Assembly: GCA_016713275.1 (NCBI GenBank)
Contig: JADJPL010000001.1
Coordinates: forward strand, 555,001-619,000
DNA from: Haliscomenobacter sp.
Lineage (GTDB): Bacteria; Bacteroidota; Bacteroidia; Chitinophagales; Saprospiraceae
DNA length: 64,000 nucleotides
Reading direction: 5' to 3'
Positions within the stretch are counted from its first letter, which is position 1, and the number at the start of each line of letters is the position of its first letter. Below the pieces are notes generated by a model. It was not told the DNA's origin, searched no databases, and saw nothing but the letters and a program-made list of their open reading frames with translations. Positions 28,110-36,391 of this stretch are shown piece after piece. The translations under genes and the position numbers were made by a program.

Positions 28110-28400
28110 AGGGATCTGATTAGCCAACCGTGGCCGAGGTGGGCCGCCGGGCCAATGATCGCTGTGATCCTGTTTGTATTGCTGTCTTTTGGCGGCGGAT
28201 TTGGTATGTCCGCCACCTTCTGTATTCTGTGCGCAGCAGATGGTGCGAAAAACAGGAACGATTTCTTCAAATTTGACCGGAAAAGTCAGCGCTGGAATCT
28301 CATGGTGGCGTTGGGCGTCGTCTTCTTGCAGGCGTCGATGACGGGCACGTTGACTTACGCCAAAATTCGGTCCCAGCTGCCGCATCAAGCGCTTGTTTGA
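28110..28400 (+). pseudogene. truncated YeeE/YedE (sulfur transport family) remnant
   Basis: The frame reads DLISQPWPRWAAGPMI, then SFGGGFGMSATFCILCAAD, then NDFFKFDRKSQRWNLMVALG. These follow the YeeE/YedE N-terminal pattern recalled from the family (PWPWYVAGPLIG, SFGISSSxRHICAA, PFFxYDWKKExWNL). The codon where the start should lie (28110) is AGG instead of ATG, one base away, and the protein ends after 96 codons in a non-matching tail, about half the family length. The family imports sulfur compounds such as thiosulfate and often neighbours sulfide:quinone oxidoreductase genes in Bacteroidota. The internal ATG 28155 is not a natural start. The call rests on recalled motifs, not on a search. 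Confidence 0.55.
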
Positions 28401-28460
28401 GATAAAATCCGGTTTTTATTCCAGTTTTTTTCCATTGGAAAAAAGAAAAAATCCTGTTTG

Positions 28461-28476
28461 AGTGATTTTTGTCAAT
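28461..28476. promoter_or_regulatory. Crp/Fnr-like operator upstream of SQR gene
   Basis: AGTGAT-TTTT-GTCAAT is a degenerate version of the palindrome at 23688, within a longer similarity (TTGAGTGA, five bases, GTCA, then TGAAT). Its centre lies 29.5 bases before the start of the -7-like box at 28498, the same geometry as at the hyp operon. Confidence 0.5.
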
Positions 28477-28486
28477 TGAATTTTGT

Positions 28487-28506
28487 ACAAATGAATGAAC
28501 ATTTGT
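28487..28506. promoter_or_regulatory. inverted repeat overlapping the SQR promoter
   Basis: ACAAATG-AATGAA-CATTTGT, 7-base perfect arms around a 6-base spacer. It covers the -7-like box AACATTTG at 28498-28505, a typical place for a repressor. The gene starts 49 bases downstream. Confidence 0.45.
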
Positions 28507-28554
28507 TGCTTTGTAGCTCAATTGTTCATCGCCTGAAGAAAAACAATCAACCAA

Positions 28555-29865
28555 ATGAGTGCCCACCACCAAATTGTCATCATCGGAGCCGGAACTGCGG
28601 GGATCACCGTTGCCGCTCAACTCATGTTGAAAGAAAAAAGCCTGGATGTGGTTATTATAGACCCGGCGGCCAAGCATTATTACCAACCGGCCTGGACGTT
28701 GGTTGGAGCAGGGACCTATAATTACAAGGAGACCGAACGCGACATGGCGCCGCTTATTCCCAAAGGCGTGAAGTGGATTCAGAATGCGGTCAAGGAAGTA
28801 CAACCCGACGACAACAAACTCGTGCTGAATGGCGGGGAGGAAATTTCTTACGATTATCTGGTCGTATGCCCGGGCCTTGTCTACGATTTCACGTTGGTAG
28901 AAGGGCTGGAAGCCACCATTAATAAGAATGGCGTTTGCAGTAATTATACAGATCCCCTGTATACCTGGCAATTGCTTCAGGAATTCAAGGGCGGGACCGC
29001 CGTCTTCACCCTGCCAGCCACCCCCATTAAGTGCGGCGGGGCGCCCCAGAAAATCATGTATCTGGCAGATGAATATTTCCGGAAGACCAAGGTGCGCGAT
29101 AAAACCAATATCGTGTTCATCACTCCGGGTGCGGTGATCTTCGGCGTTGATCCGTTCAAAGATGCCTTGATGGAAGTGGTGGATCGGAAGAATATCAACC
29201 TGCGCTTCTTCCACAAGCTAATGAAAATCGATCCGGTCAATAAAGTCGCCACCTACGCAATTACCGCAAACCAAAATGCCCCCGACCGGCTCCACCACAA
29301 CAAAATAGTGATTGAAGGGGAACAATACTTCCCGGAGGTTGCAGTAGGGGAAACCCCATGCGTTACGGAAACCCTGGCAGAGGTGATGGTGCCTTTTGAT
29401 CTGCTCCACCTGGCGCCGCCTCAGGTTGCTCCGGATTTTGTCCGGCATTCCAAACTTTCTTACCGGGATGGCCCCGACAAGGGCTGGATGGCAGTAGACA
29501 TTAACTCCCTGCAGAACAAAACCTACGCGAATGTGTTTGGGCTCGGCGATGTGGCTGCACTTCCCACCGCAAAGACCGGCGCCGCGGTGCGCAAGCAGTC
29601 GCCCGTCGTAGTAGAAAACCTCCTGCACATGATCCACAACGAAGGCGTCTTGAGCAAAGACTATACGGGGTATTCTTCCTGTCCGCTCGTTACCGGCTAC
29701 GGAAAGATGATCCTGGCCGAGTTTGGCTACGAAAACAAGCGCATGAGCGATCCCCTGCTTTCCAAGTTTTTTGACACCTCCAAAGAGCTCTACTCCATGT
29801 GGGTGCTTAAAAAATTCGGACTTCCTTACATGTACTGGAATTTGATGCTCAAAGGGAAGGCGTAG
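28555..29865 (+). CDS. sqr: sulfide:quinone oxidoreductase, SQOR-like
   Basis: A 436-residue FAD enzyme that oxidises sulfide and reduces quinone at the membrane. The N-terminus IVIIGAGTAGITVAAQL is the FAD-binding fold. Cys160 in TPIKCGGAPQKIMYL and Cys376 in SSCPLVTGYGKMILAEF match the two redox cysteines of the human SQOR type (type II), which are those expected to carry the sulfur bridge. GLGDVAALPTAKTGAA is the second FAD segment. The C-terminal Trp/Leu/Tyr-rich region (WVLKKFGLPYMYWNLML) would contact the membrane. It follows the YeeE remnant and carries its own regulatory region; a terminator follows immediately. Confidence 0.92.
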   Translation: MSAHHQIVIIGAGTAGITVAAQLMLKEKSLDVVIIDPAAKHYYQPAWTLVGAGTYNYKETERDMAPLIPKGVKWIQNAVKEVQPDDNKLVLNGGEEISYDYLVVCPGLVYDFTLVEGLEATINKNGVCSNYTDPLYTWQLLQEFKGGTAVFTLPATPIKCGGAPQKIMYLADEYFRKTKVRDKTNIVFITPGAVIFGVDPFKDALMEVVDRKNINLRFFHKLMKIDPVNKVATYAITANQNAPDRLHHNKIVIEGEQYFPEVAVGETPCVTETLAEVMVPFDLLHLAPPQVAPDFVRHSKLSYRDGPDKGWMAVDINSLQNKTYANVFGLGDVAALPTAKTGAAVRKQSPVVVENLLHMIHNEGVLSKDYTGYSSCPLVTGYGKMILAEFGYENKRMSDPLLSKFFDTSKELYSMWVLKKFGLPYMYWNLMLKGKA

Positions 29866-29884
29866 GAGGGGCGTAAGGCCCGGG

Positions 29885-29930
29885 GCAGACCTGCCAGCGT
29901 TGCAAATGCAGGCAGGTCTGCTTGTTTTTT
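29885..29930. terminator. bidirectional terminator between SQR and the YncE/phosphatase gene
   Basis: GCAGACCTGCC pairs perfectly with GGCAGGTCTGC, followed by TTGTTTTTT on the plus strand. The T-tract overlaps the stop codon of the convergent gene. Confidence 0.88.
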
Positions 29931-32659
29931 CATTTCTTATTTGCCTTCCCCTGTTGCCAGTAATGTTCAACGCGTTGCTCCTCCGGGTCATCCATTTTCA
30001 CCCCTTGAGGAACGGCTCTCCAATTGAAATCGCGGCCATAGATCTGCAGCGACTTTTGGGCGTCAAACACCCTGGTGTCTACCGGGAGCGCCTGGTACGG
30101 CGTATAATCCGGTGTGGCGGTAAAATAGTCGTCCAGCAGCGTGGCGGTGGCGTCGTATTGATTGACAGGCGGTAAATCGAGCAGGGTGTAAATCAGCCGG
30201 AGAATGGAACCGAAATTGGCATGGCGGTTCGACACATACCCTCGCTTGACGTAGGGCCCGGCGAGCATCAGAATGGAGCGGTGGGCGTCGATATGGTCTA
30301 CCCCGCCCTGGGGATCGTCTTCGGTGACGATGACCAGCATATCTTTCCAATAAGGCGTATGGCTGAGGTACTCCAAAATTCTGCCGAGCGCCAAATCGTT
30401 ATCGGCCATGTAGGAGTGCAGGTAAGGGTAACCGTCTTTGGGCCGGGGTCCTGTGCCGTGGTCGTTGGGCAGCTGCATGGAAATGAACTGGGGAAAGGGC
30501 TCTGCTCCAGCTCCCCATCGGCGCTCAAATTCGCGTTCAAACTGTGCCACGCGCAGCTGGTCGGGAATATTCATATTGTACCCGGCAAAATCCATACAGG
30601 TGCGGTCGAGCAGTACTTTGGGCAGGGGCCAGGGCACCGGGTGAGCAGTCCCGAAAATGGTGTCGTTCCATTCTTCGTAGTTACCTGCAAATTCGTTGCT
30701 CTGGCCAAAGCTGAAGTAGGAAATGCCGTTGCGGGCCATGTGTTCCCACAATCCGCCGATTTCGTTATAATCTTCCGGATCGACTCCGCCGATCGTGGCT
30801 GGCATGCGCCGCCCAGGGGCTTTCGAAAACGGCCGGAAATCGCTTTGGGCATGGTAATTGGCTTCCACATATTCGTTGGCCATCGTACCCAGCATCCAAT
30901 GGTGCCCGTGAATAGACGCGTCGGAATCGCAGTAGAAATTATCCGAAAATGCCCAGGTTCTCGCCAGCTTTAAGTGGTTGGGCATGATGTCAACGTTTTT
31001 CAAATCCCCTACAGATACCTTCTCTCCAAATCGCGCCAGGCTGGGGTCGCCCTGGGCGCCTTCGACCTGCCCGAGCACTTCGTCGTAGGTCCTGTTCTCT
31101 TTGGTGATGTACACGATATGCTTGATCGGGCTTTTGCGCAGGCCCGGCAGTGGGGGACAGGGATTCTTGCCGTCGTCGGCAAACGCCACTTCGCGGAAGG
31201 TGTTGTTCAGCACTTGCCGGGTATACAGGGCAAGCGTAGCGGCGTCCGGCACGTCTACCATCTGGAAGGTTCCGAGCTGGATATCTCCGATGTAGGTGCC
31301 TTGGGGAGGGGCTACAAACCCTTTGCCCCCATTAGGGCCCGCCCCGTGGCCTCTGGCGCTGAGGATGAGCAATTGCTTGCCGTTACCGGTAAGAACCACT
31401 CGGATGGTTCCCCAGCCGGTAGGAATATATCCTTTTACTTTTTTGCTTACTACATCAACGACCGCTACCGCATTGAACCCCAGACATGCTACATACAACG
31501 TTTTTTCGTCGGGAGAAAGCGTCAGGCCAAACGGCATGAGCCCGCGAAATTTATCGATCCGAGGGTCGGCGTGAAGAAAAATCTCCCCCACCATTTTGTT
31601 CTTTTTCCAGTCGATAATCGTGATCAGGTCGTTGGTCGCGTTGGAAACGTAGGCATAACGGCTGCCCATAGCTACGGAATTGGGACTTGCTCCGCCGACG
31701 ATCTCGGTTTCTTCGATCTTTTCCCCGATTTGATGGCCGGTTTTGAACTTCCCTGTCACTTTGTTCGCTTTCAAATCCACTGCCCAAACGCTCATGGCCT
31801 CATCGGCGAGCGCAGAACCGAGCCCCGGAATGAAGCGGCCATCGGGGAGGGTGACGCCTTCTTCGGCCTCCTTTGAAGGCAGGCCATAGAAGGGGAATTG
31901 CATCATCATCGTATCCTTATTCGTGGGCGTCACCCCTGGGATCAAGGGGTATTCAAAAAGCCCGACGTTGGCGACGAGCGCTTTACTCCCGTCGGTACTG
32001 AGGGAAATACCAAATGGGATCCGGCCGACGGGAATGGAAGCGAGGATGCTCCGGGTTTTGAGATCGATCCGCACCAGGCGGAAATTGGCTCGGTCCAGAG
32101 CGAGAAGCTGATTGTTCACCCGGTCGATGGCAATATCCGAAGTGAACGAATCTTCGTATTTCACCCCGTTGAACGTTCCGTCCAGGGAGATCGAATCCTG
32201 TTTTTTCATGGTCCGGGTATTAAACACGACCACTGAACCGTCGTCGCCTCCGCTGAGGTAGGCGGTTTCGTTATCCGCAGCAAATACCACGCCCAGGTAG
32301 GCGCTGGGATTGGCGCGGATGGAGTGTATGGCGTTTTCCACGATTTCGGAGGCAGATGGAATCTGCAGGCTGAATGGCTGCTGCCCCAAACCGATTTTGG
32401 TGATGATCCCGGTATTGTGCAGTACCAAGGCAGTTTGCTGATCGGGCGAAAGCGCCAGGCCGAAGGCGCCGCGGGCGATCCGCAGTACTTTTCCAGCCGG
32501 CGTGACAAGCCGGCCGCTGGGAATGACGCTGGCGCCTTGCAGATCAATGCGGCAATAATCATTTACTGCAGGAACCTGGATGGATTTGACGGTTTTGCCC
32601 TGCCCCAAACCAAGAAGGGCATAGCCAAGGAGCAGAGTAATCAGAAAGAACGTTCTCAT
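29930..32659 (-). CDS. fused YncE-type beta-propeller and alkaline-phosphatase-superfamily protein
   Basis: A 909-residue exported protein. After a signal peptide (1 to about 19) comes a seven-bladed-propeller-like region of roughly 450 residues with repeated LALSPDQQTALV, ISLSTDGSKALVANVG and LTLSPDEKTLYVACLGFNAVAVVDV units (YVTN/YncE type). The C-terminal half belongs to the phosphoesterase group: KHIVYITKENRTYDEVLGQ, a DNFYCDSDASIHGHHW segment, and DMLVIVTEDDPQGGVDHIDAH with metal ligands. The substrate is unknown; phosphodiesters or phospholipids are possible. The architecture recurs in Bacteroidota. It stands alone between sqr and nadE. Confidence 0.88.
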   Translation of the reverse strand: MRTFFLITLLLGYALLGLGQGKTVKSIQVPAVNDYCRIDLQGASVIPSGRLVTPAGKVLRIARGAFGLALSPDQQTALVLHNTGIITKIGLGQQPFSLQIPSASEIVENAIHSIRANPSAYLGVVFAADNETAYLSGGDDGSVVVFNTRTMKKQDSISLDGTFNGVKYEDSFTSDIAIDRVNNQLLALDRANFRLVRIDLKTRSILASIPVGRIPFGISLSTDGSKALVANVGLFEYPLIPGVTPTNKDTMMMQFPFYGLPSKEAEEGVTLPDGRFIPGLGSALADEAMSVWAVDLKANKVTGKFKTGHQIGEKIEETEIVGGASPNSVAMGSRYAYVSNATNDLITIIDWKKNKMVGEIFLHADPRIDKFRGLMPFGLTLSPDEKTLYVACLGFNAVAVVDVVSKKVKGYIPTGWGTIRVVLTGNGKQLLILSARGHGAGPNGGKGFVAPPQGTYIGDIQLGTFQMVDVPDAATLALYTRQVLNNTFREVAFADDGKNPCPPLPGLRKSPIKHIVYITKENRTYDEVLGQVEGAQGDPSLARFGEKVSVGDLKNVDIMPNHLKLARTWAFSDNFYCDSDASIHGHHWMLGTMANEYVEANYHAQSDFRPFSKAPGRRMPATIGGVDPEDYNEIGGLWEHMARNGISYFSFGQSNEFAGNYEEWNDTIFGTAHPVPWPLPKVLLDRTCMDFAGYNMNIPDQLRVAQFEREFERRWGAGAEPFPQFISMQLPNDHGTGPRPKDGYPYLHSYMADNDLALGRILEYLSHTPYWKDMLVIVTEDDPQGGVDHIDAHRSILMLAGPYVKRGYVSNRHANFGSILRLIYTLLDLPPVNQYDATATLLDDYFTATPDYTPYQALPVDTRVFDAQKSLQIYGRDFNWRAVPQGVKMDDPEEQRVEHYWQQGKANKK

Positions 32660-32757
32660 GAGCGCTAAGGGTTAATCAGGTTGTTTGGTGCAAGGTAAAG
32701 GCGCTCTGTTTCTTTACAGGAAACCAGGGATTAAGAATCCATTAATTTTTTGCTTCC

Positions 32758-34395
32758 TCAGCTGAGGTATTTTCCTTCGATTGGCATACGTCTCCCCATG
32801 CCAAATGCCTTTCGCGAAACCCTCAGAATAGGCGCTGTTTGGTGCCGTTTGAATTCGTTGATGTTGACCAACCGGAGTACCCTTCGCACCAGGGCTTCGT
32901 CGTATCCTTGCGCAATGATCTCTTTGGGGCCTTGCTGGAGCTCGATATATTGGTACAACACCTGGTCGAGAATCGCATACTCCGGCAGGCTGTCGCTGTC
33001 TTTCTGGTTGGGGCGGAGTTCTGCAGACGGCGGTTTGGTGAGAATGCTGGTTGGGATCACTTCCCCGTCTTTGTTCATAAATGCCGCCAGTTCGAACACT
33101 TCGGTTTTGTACACATCCCCGATGACGCAAAGGCCGCCGCACATATCGCCGTAAAGGGTGCCGTATCCGACGGCCATTTCGCTTTTATTGCTGGTATTCA
33201 GTAGGATGTGTCCGAATTTATTGGAAAAGGCCATAAGGAGCATTCCCCTGATTCGGGCTTGAATGTTCTCTTCGGTGATATTGAACGGGAGCCCGCTGAA
33301 ATGCGGCGCCAGCAGCCCTTCATAGGCATGGTACACCGATTCAATAGGCACGATATCGTATGGCACGCCCAGGTTTTCCGCCAGTTGGCGAGCGTCGTTT
33401 ACCGAATGGTCGGAAGAGAACTGCGACGGCATGAGCAACACGCGGACGTTGCCGGCGCCAAAAGCCCGGGCCGCCAGCACCAGGGTAACTGCCGAATCAA
33501 TTCCGCCGGAAAGCCCCAGAATGGCCTTCTTAAGGCCCACTTTGGCGAAGTAATCCCGCAAACCCAGGACCAGCGCATCGTGAATGAGGGCATATTTTTC
33601 CTTTGGAAGGGCCACGTGCCGGCCTCCTTCCGCTACCTCCTCCAGGTCGTATACCCGGAGGCATTCTTCAAAGTAGGGCAGTTCGTCAAACACGTTTCCA
33701 TCGGGCGACATGACGATGGACCCGCCCTCGAAGATCAGTTCCGTTTGGGCGCCTACATGATTGACATAAAAAACAGGAACCTTATACCGCGCCACATTCG
33801 CCCGAATCACATGGATGCGTTCATCCCCGTGATCATAGGCAAAGGGAGAAGCCGAGATATTGATCATAAAATCGGGCTGTTCCTTGCAGAGTTCATCCAT
33901 CGGGCAGATGGTATACAAGGGGTTTTCGTTCCCCACATTCCAGATGTCTTCGCAAATCGTCAAAGCGATCCGCTTTCCCTTATATTCGATAATGTGAAAT
34001 TCCCGGGCGGGCTCGAAATAGCGGTATTCGTCAAACACATCATAGGTAGGAAGCAAGGCTTTGTGCTGGACTTGCTTCACTTCTCCATCGGCCATGAAAT
34101 AGGCGGAGTTGAACAGGTCCTTTCCCTCGATCCTGGGGTTTCGGGTAGGCGATCCGGCCACTATGGCGATGCCCACGGCTGCCTTGGCCAGTTGTTGAAC
34201 CGATGCATCGGCCTGCCGGATAAAATCGTCAAATTCCAGAAAATCCCGGGTGGGGTATCCGCAGGTGCTCAATTCGGGAAAGCAGACGATATCGGCTCCA
34301 AGGCGTTTGGCTTCCTCGGTGTAAGCCACCATTTTTTCCAGGTTGCCGCTAAAATTTCCCACGTGGATGTTGACCTGGGCAAGGGCTATTCGCAT
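32758..34395 (-). CDS. nadE: NAD+ synthase, glutamine-dependent
   Basis: A 545-residue two-domain enzyme making NAD+ from nicotinic acid adenine dinucleotide with ammonia from glutamine. The N-terminal glutaminase (nitrilase fold, about 1-250) has the catalytic Glu in FPELSTCGYP, Lys in HKALLPTYDVFDE and Cys in LTICEDIWN. The C-terminal synthetase has the ATP pyrophosphatase loop GLSGGIDSAV. The start at ATG 34395 gives the conserved MRIALAQVN; a longer frame adds a Phe/Arg-rich stretch not seen in the family. A TATTTTTG promoter box lies 61 bases upstream. Confidence 0.95.
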   Translation of the reverse strand: MRIALAQVNIHVGNFSGNLEKMVAYTEEAKRLGADIVCFPELSTCGYPTRDFLEFDDFIRQADASVQQLAKAAVGIAIVAGSPTRNPRIEGKDLFNSAYFMADGEVKQVQHKALLPTYDVFDEYRYFEPAREFHIIEYKGKRIALTICEDIWNVGNENPLYTICPMDELCKEQPDFMINISASPFAYDHGDERIHVIRANVARYKVPVFYVNHVGAQTELIFEGGSIVMSPDGNVFDELPYFEECLRVYDLEEVAEGGRHVALPKEKYALIHDALVLGLRDYFAKVGLKKAILGLSGGIDSAVTLVLAARAFGAGNVRVLLMPSQFSSDHSVNDARQLAENLGVPYDIVPIESVYHAYEGLLAPHFSGLPFNITEENIQARIRGMLLMAFSNKFGHILLNTSNKSEMAVGYGTLYGDMCGGLCVIGDVYKTEVFELAAFMNKDGEVIPTSILTKPPSAELRPNQKDSDSLPEYAILDQVLYQYIELQQGPKEIIAQGYDEALVRRVLRLVNINEFKRHQTAPILRVSRKAFGMGRRMPIEGKYLS

Positions 34396-34455
34396 AGAAG
34401 GGTATTTCGAAAAAAGTTGAAAAATTTTTCTTCGGAAACGAACGCTAATTAAAAG

Positions 34456-34463
34456 CAAAAATA
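34456..34463 (-). promoter_or_regulatory. -7 box of nadE
   Basis: On the minus strand TATTTTTG matches TAnnTTTG, giving a leader of about 55 nt for nadE. No clear -33 box was seen. Confidence 0.45.
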
Positions 34464-34518
34464 CACAATCCGGTTTTCCGCCGACGGAATATTCCCTGCG
34501 GCCTCCCGCTTAATTTTT

Positions 34519-34526
34519 TAACTTTG
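34519..34526 (+). promoter_or_regulatory. -7 box of dnaX
   Basis: TAACTTTG matches TAnnTTTG and lies 20 bases before the TTG start codon of dnaX, so the leader would be only about 15 nt. Confidence 0.45.
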
Positions 34527-34546
34527 GGCCTATAAATCGAAAGTCC

Positions 34547-36322
34547 TTGAGCAGTTTTGTCGTTTCAGCACGGAAGTACCGCCCCATCCGGTTTGACGAT
34601 GTGGTTGGCCAGGAGCATATCACAGGCACCCTAAAAAATGCCCTGCGCAGCGACCATCTGGCCCATGCCTTTCTCTTCTGCGGTCCGAGAGGGGTTGGGA
34701 AAACCACATGCGCCCGGATTCTGGGAAAGGTGCTCAATTGCATGAATCCGACGCCGGACTTCGAGCCCTGCGATACCTGCCCTTCCTGCAAAGCGTTTAA
34801 CGAAAGCGCTTCCTTTAATATCATCGAGCTGGATGCGGCTTCCAACAACAGCGTAGAGCATATTCGGAGCCTGATCGATCAGGTGCGGTTTCAACCCCAG
34901 CAGGGGAAGTACAAGGTGTTTATCATCGACGAGGTCCACATGTTGTCGCCGGCGGCGTTTAACGCCTTTCTGAAGACCCTGGAAGAACCTCCTTCCTATG
35001 CGATCTTCATTTTGGCGACAACGGAAAAGCACAAAATCCTGCCAACGATCCTCTCCCGCTGCCAGATTTTCGATTTCAAACGGATTCAGGTCCCGCAAAT
35101 AGCCGCTCATCTGGAAGGAATCTGCACCCACGAAGGCCTGGAAGCTGAGCCGGAGGCGCTTCATGTCATTGCCCAAAAAGCGGATGGCGCCCTTCGGGAT
35201 GCCCTATCGATCTTTGACCGGATGGTTTCTTCCGCTGCGGGCAAGAAAATCGCATATCAGGACGTGATCGCCAACCTGAACGTCCTCGATTACGATTATT
35301 ATTTCCGGCTGGCAGATGCGCTTGTAACCGAGGATTTGAGCCAGATCCTTCTGCTTTTCAACGAAATTCTGAATAACGGCTTCGAAACCGACCTGTTTCT
35401 CAATGGGTTCGCTGAGCATCTCCGGAACCTGCTGATGTGCAAAGATCCGGAAACCCTGGTTTTGCTGGAGCTTAGTTCCGGGATACGGGACCGCTACCTG
35501 GTTCAGGCGGCCCAAACGCCTCATTTCTTTCTGCTCTCTGCCCTCAATCTGGTGAATGATTGCGATGTCAACCTCCGGCAAGCCCGCAACAAACGGCTTC
35601 ACGTAGAGCTCTACCTGATCAAAATGGCGCATATTACCAGAGCTATGGACATCCAGGTAGGGCAGCTCCTTAAATCGGGTGCAGAAGAAGAAAAAAAAAA
35701 GCCTGAGCCAGAAAAGGTAACTCCGGTTGCCGAAGCGGAACCAGTCGCTCCTAACCAGCCGGCGCTTTTTGATCCTCCGGCGGCCGAAACAGCCCCCCGC
35801 GCTGCGCCGCCTATCGAGCCATCAGAAAAAACTTCCCGCCCTTCCTGGGGTTCTTCAAAACACCTCGCTGCGACCCCGAGGCTGGACCAGCTATCTGCTT
35901 CGACGGAGGAAATCAACGGCAAGGCGGCGTCCGCAGCAAAAAAAGCAGACCTGGAGCTGACCTCAGAAAACCTGGTCAAGGAGTGGAAAACCTATTTGCA
36001 GGGTATCCCCCAGGAAACCGTCCGAAACTTACTGCTGAACACGGAAGTCCGGTTGGACGGTGAAACCCTCACCGCTCAGGTGACCTCCGCCTTGATTGAG
36101 AACACGCTGCGGGAAGAACGCGGGCTGTTGGAATACCTCCGGGAAAAATTTGGAAATTCCCGGCTTGCGCTTTCGATTCAAGTGGTCAAACCGGTTGGAG
36201 CGCCGGCTCAGCCGGCAGGAAAACCGCTTACCAATAAAGAAAAACTGCTTAAGCTTTACGAAAAAAACCCCCTGGTAAAGGAAATGGCCGAGCGGTTTAG
36301 TTTGCGTTTTGATGGAGATTAA
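34547..36322 (+). CDS. dnaX: DNA polymerase III subunits gamma and tau
   Basis: The 591-residue clamp-loader ATPase. The N-terminus SSFVVSARKYRP begins at a TTG codon; no ATG lies in the expected place. Walker A GPRGVGKTT is at about residue 46, a zinc site is formed by CMNP...CDTCPSC, Walker B is IIDEVHML, and the sensor region is ATTEKHKILPTILSRCQIFDF. The C-terminal region after about residue 385 is Pro/Ala/Glu-rich and then folds into a tau-specific domain. An A10 run at 35691-35700 lies at this junction; slippage into the -1 frame would end the protein after two further codons, giving a gamma-like form of about 386 residues. Confidence 0.95.
   Translation: MSSFVVSARKYRPIRFDDVVGQEHITGTLKNALRSDHLAHAFLFCGPRGVGKTTCARILGKVLNCMNPTPDFEPCDTCPSCKAFNESASFNIIELDAASNNSVEHIRSLIDQVRFQPQQGKYKVFIIDEVHMLSPAAFNAFLKTLEEPPSYAIFILATTEKHKILPTILSRCQIFDFKRIQVPQIAAHLEGICTHEGLEAEPEALHVIAQKADGALRDALSIFDRMVSSAAGKKIAYQDVIANLNVLDYDYYFRLADALVTEDLSQILLLFNEILNNGFETDLFLNGFAEHLRNLLMCKDPETLVLLELSSGIRDRYLVQAAQTPHFFLLSALNLVNDCDVNLRQARNKRLHVELYLIKMAHITRAMDIQVGQLLKSGAEEEKKKPEPEKVTPVAEAEPVAPNQPALFDPPAAETAPRAAPPIEPSEKTSRPSWGSSKHLAATPRLDQLSASTEEINGKAASAAKKADLELTSENLVKEWKTYLQGIPQETVRNLLLNTEVRLDGETLTAQVTSALIENTLREERGLLEYLREKFGNSRLALSIQVVKPVGAPAQPAGKPLTNKEKLLKLYEKNPLVKEMAERFSLRFDGD
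35691..35706 (+). promoter_or_regulatory. putative programmed slippage site in dnaX
   Basis: Ten A residues (in frame GAA AAA AAA AAG) are followed by GCC TGA in the -1 frame, so a -1 ribosomal shift or a one-base transcript insertion ends translation at 35704-35706. The position separates the ATPase domains from the tau-specific region, as in known dnaX frameshift systems. Confidence 0.6.
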
Positions 36323-36391
36323 GCGATCAGGCCTCAGGCAAAACAACGGAACCTGTTTTTTTCGGTTTAAAAAGTACAAAATTGGAAGCAC

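Noticed and set aside
28059..28388. 109-residue minus-strand frame between the hydrogenase and sqr genes
   Set aside because: The plus strand of the same stretch matches a YeeE/YedE pattern, and the minus frame is low-complexity with no start signal.
33208..34452. 414-residue plus-strand frame opposite nadE
   Set aside because: It is fully antisense to a well-conserved nadE gene, lacks any domain pattern, and is explained by the codon composition of the opposite strand.
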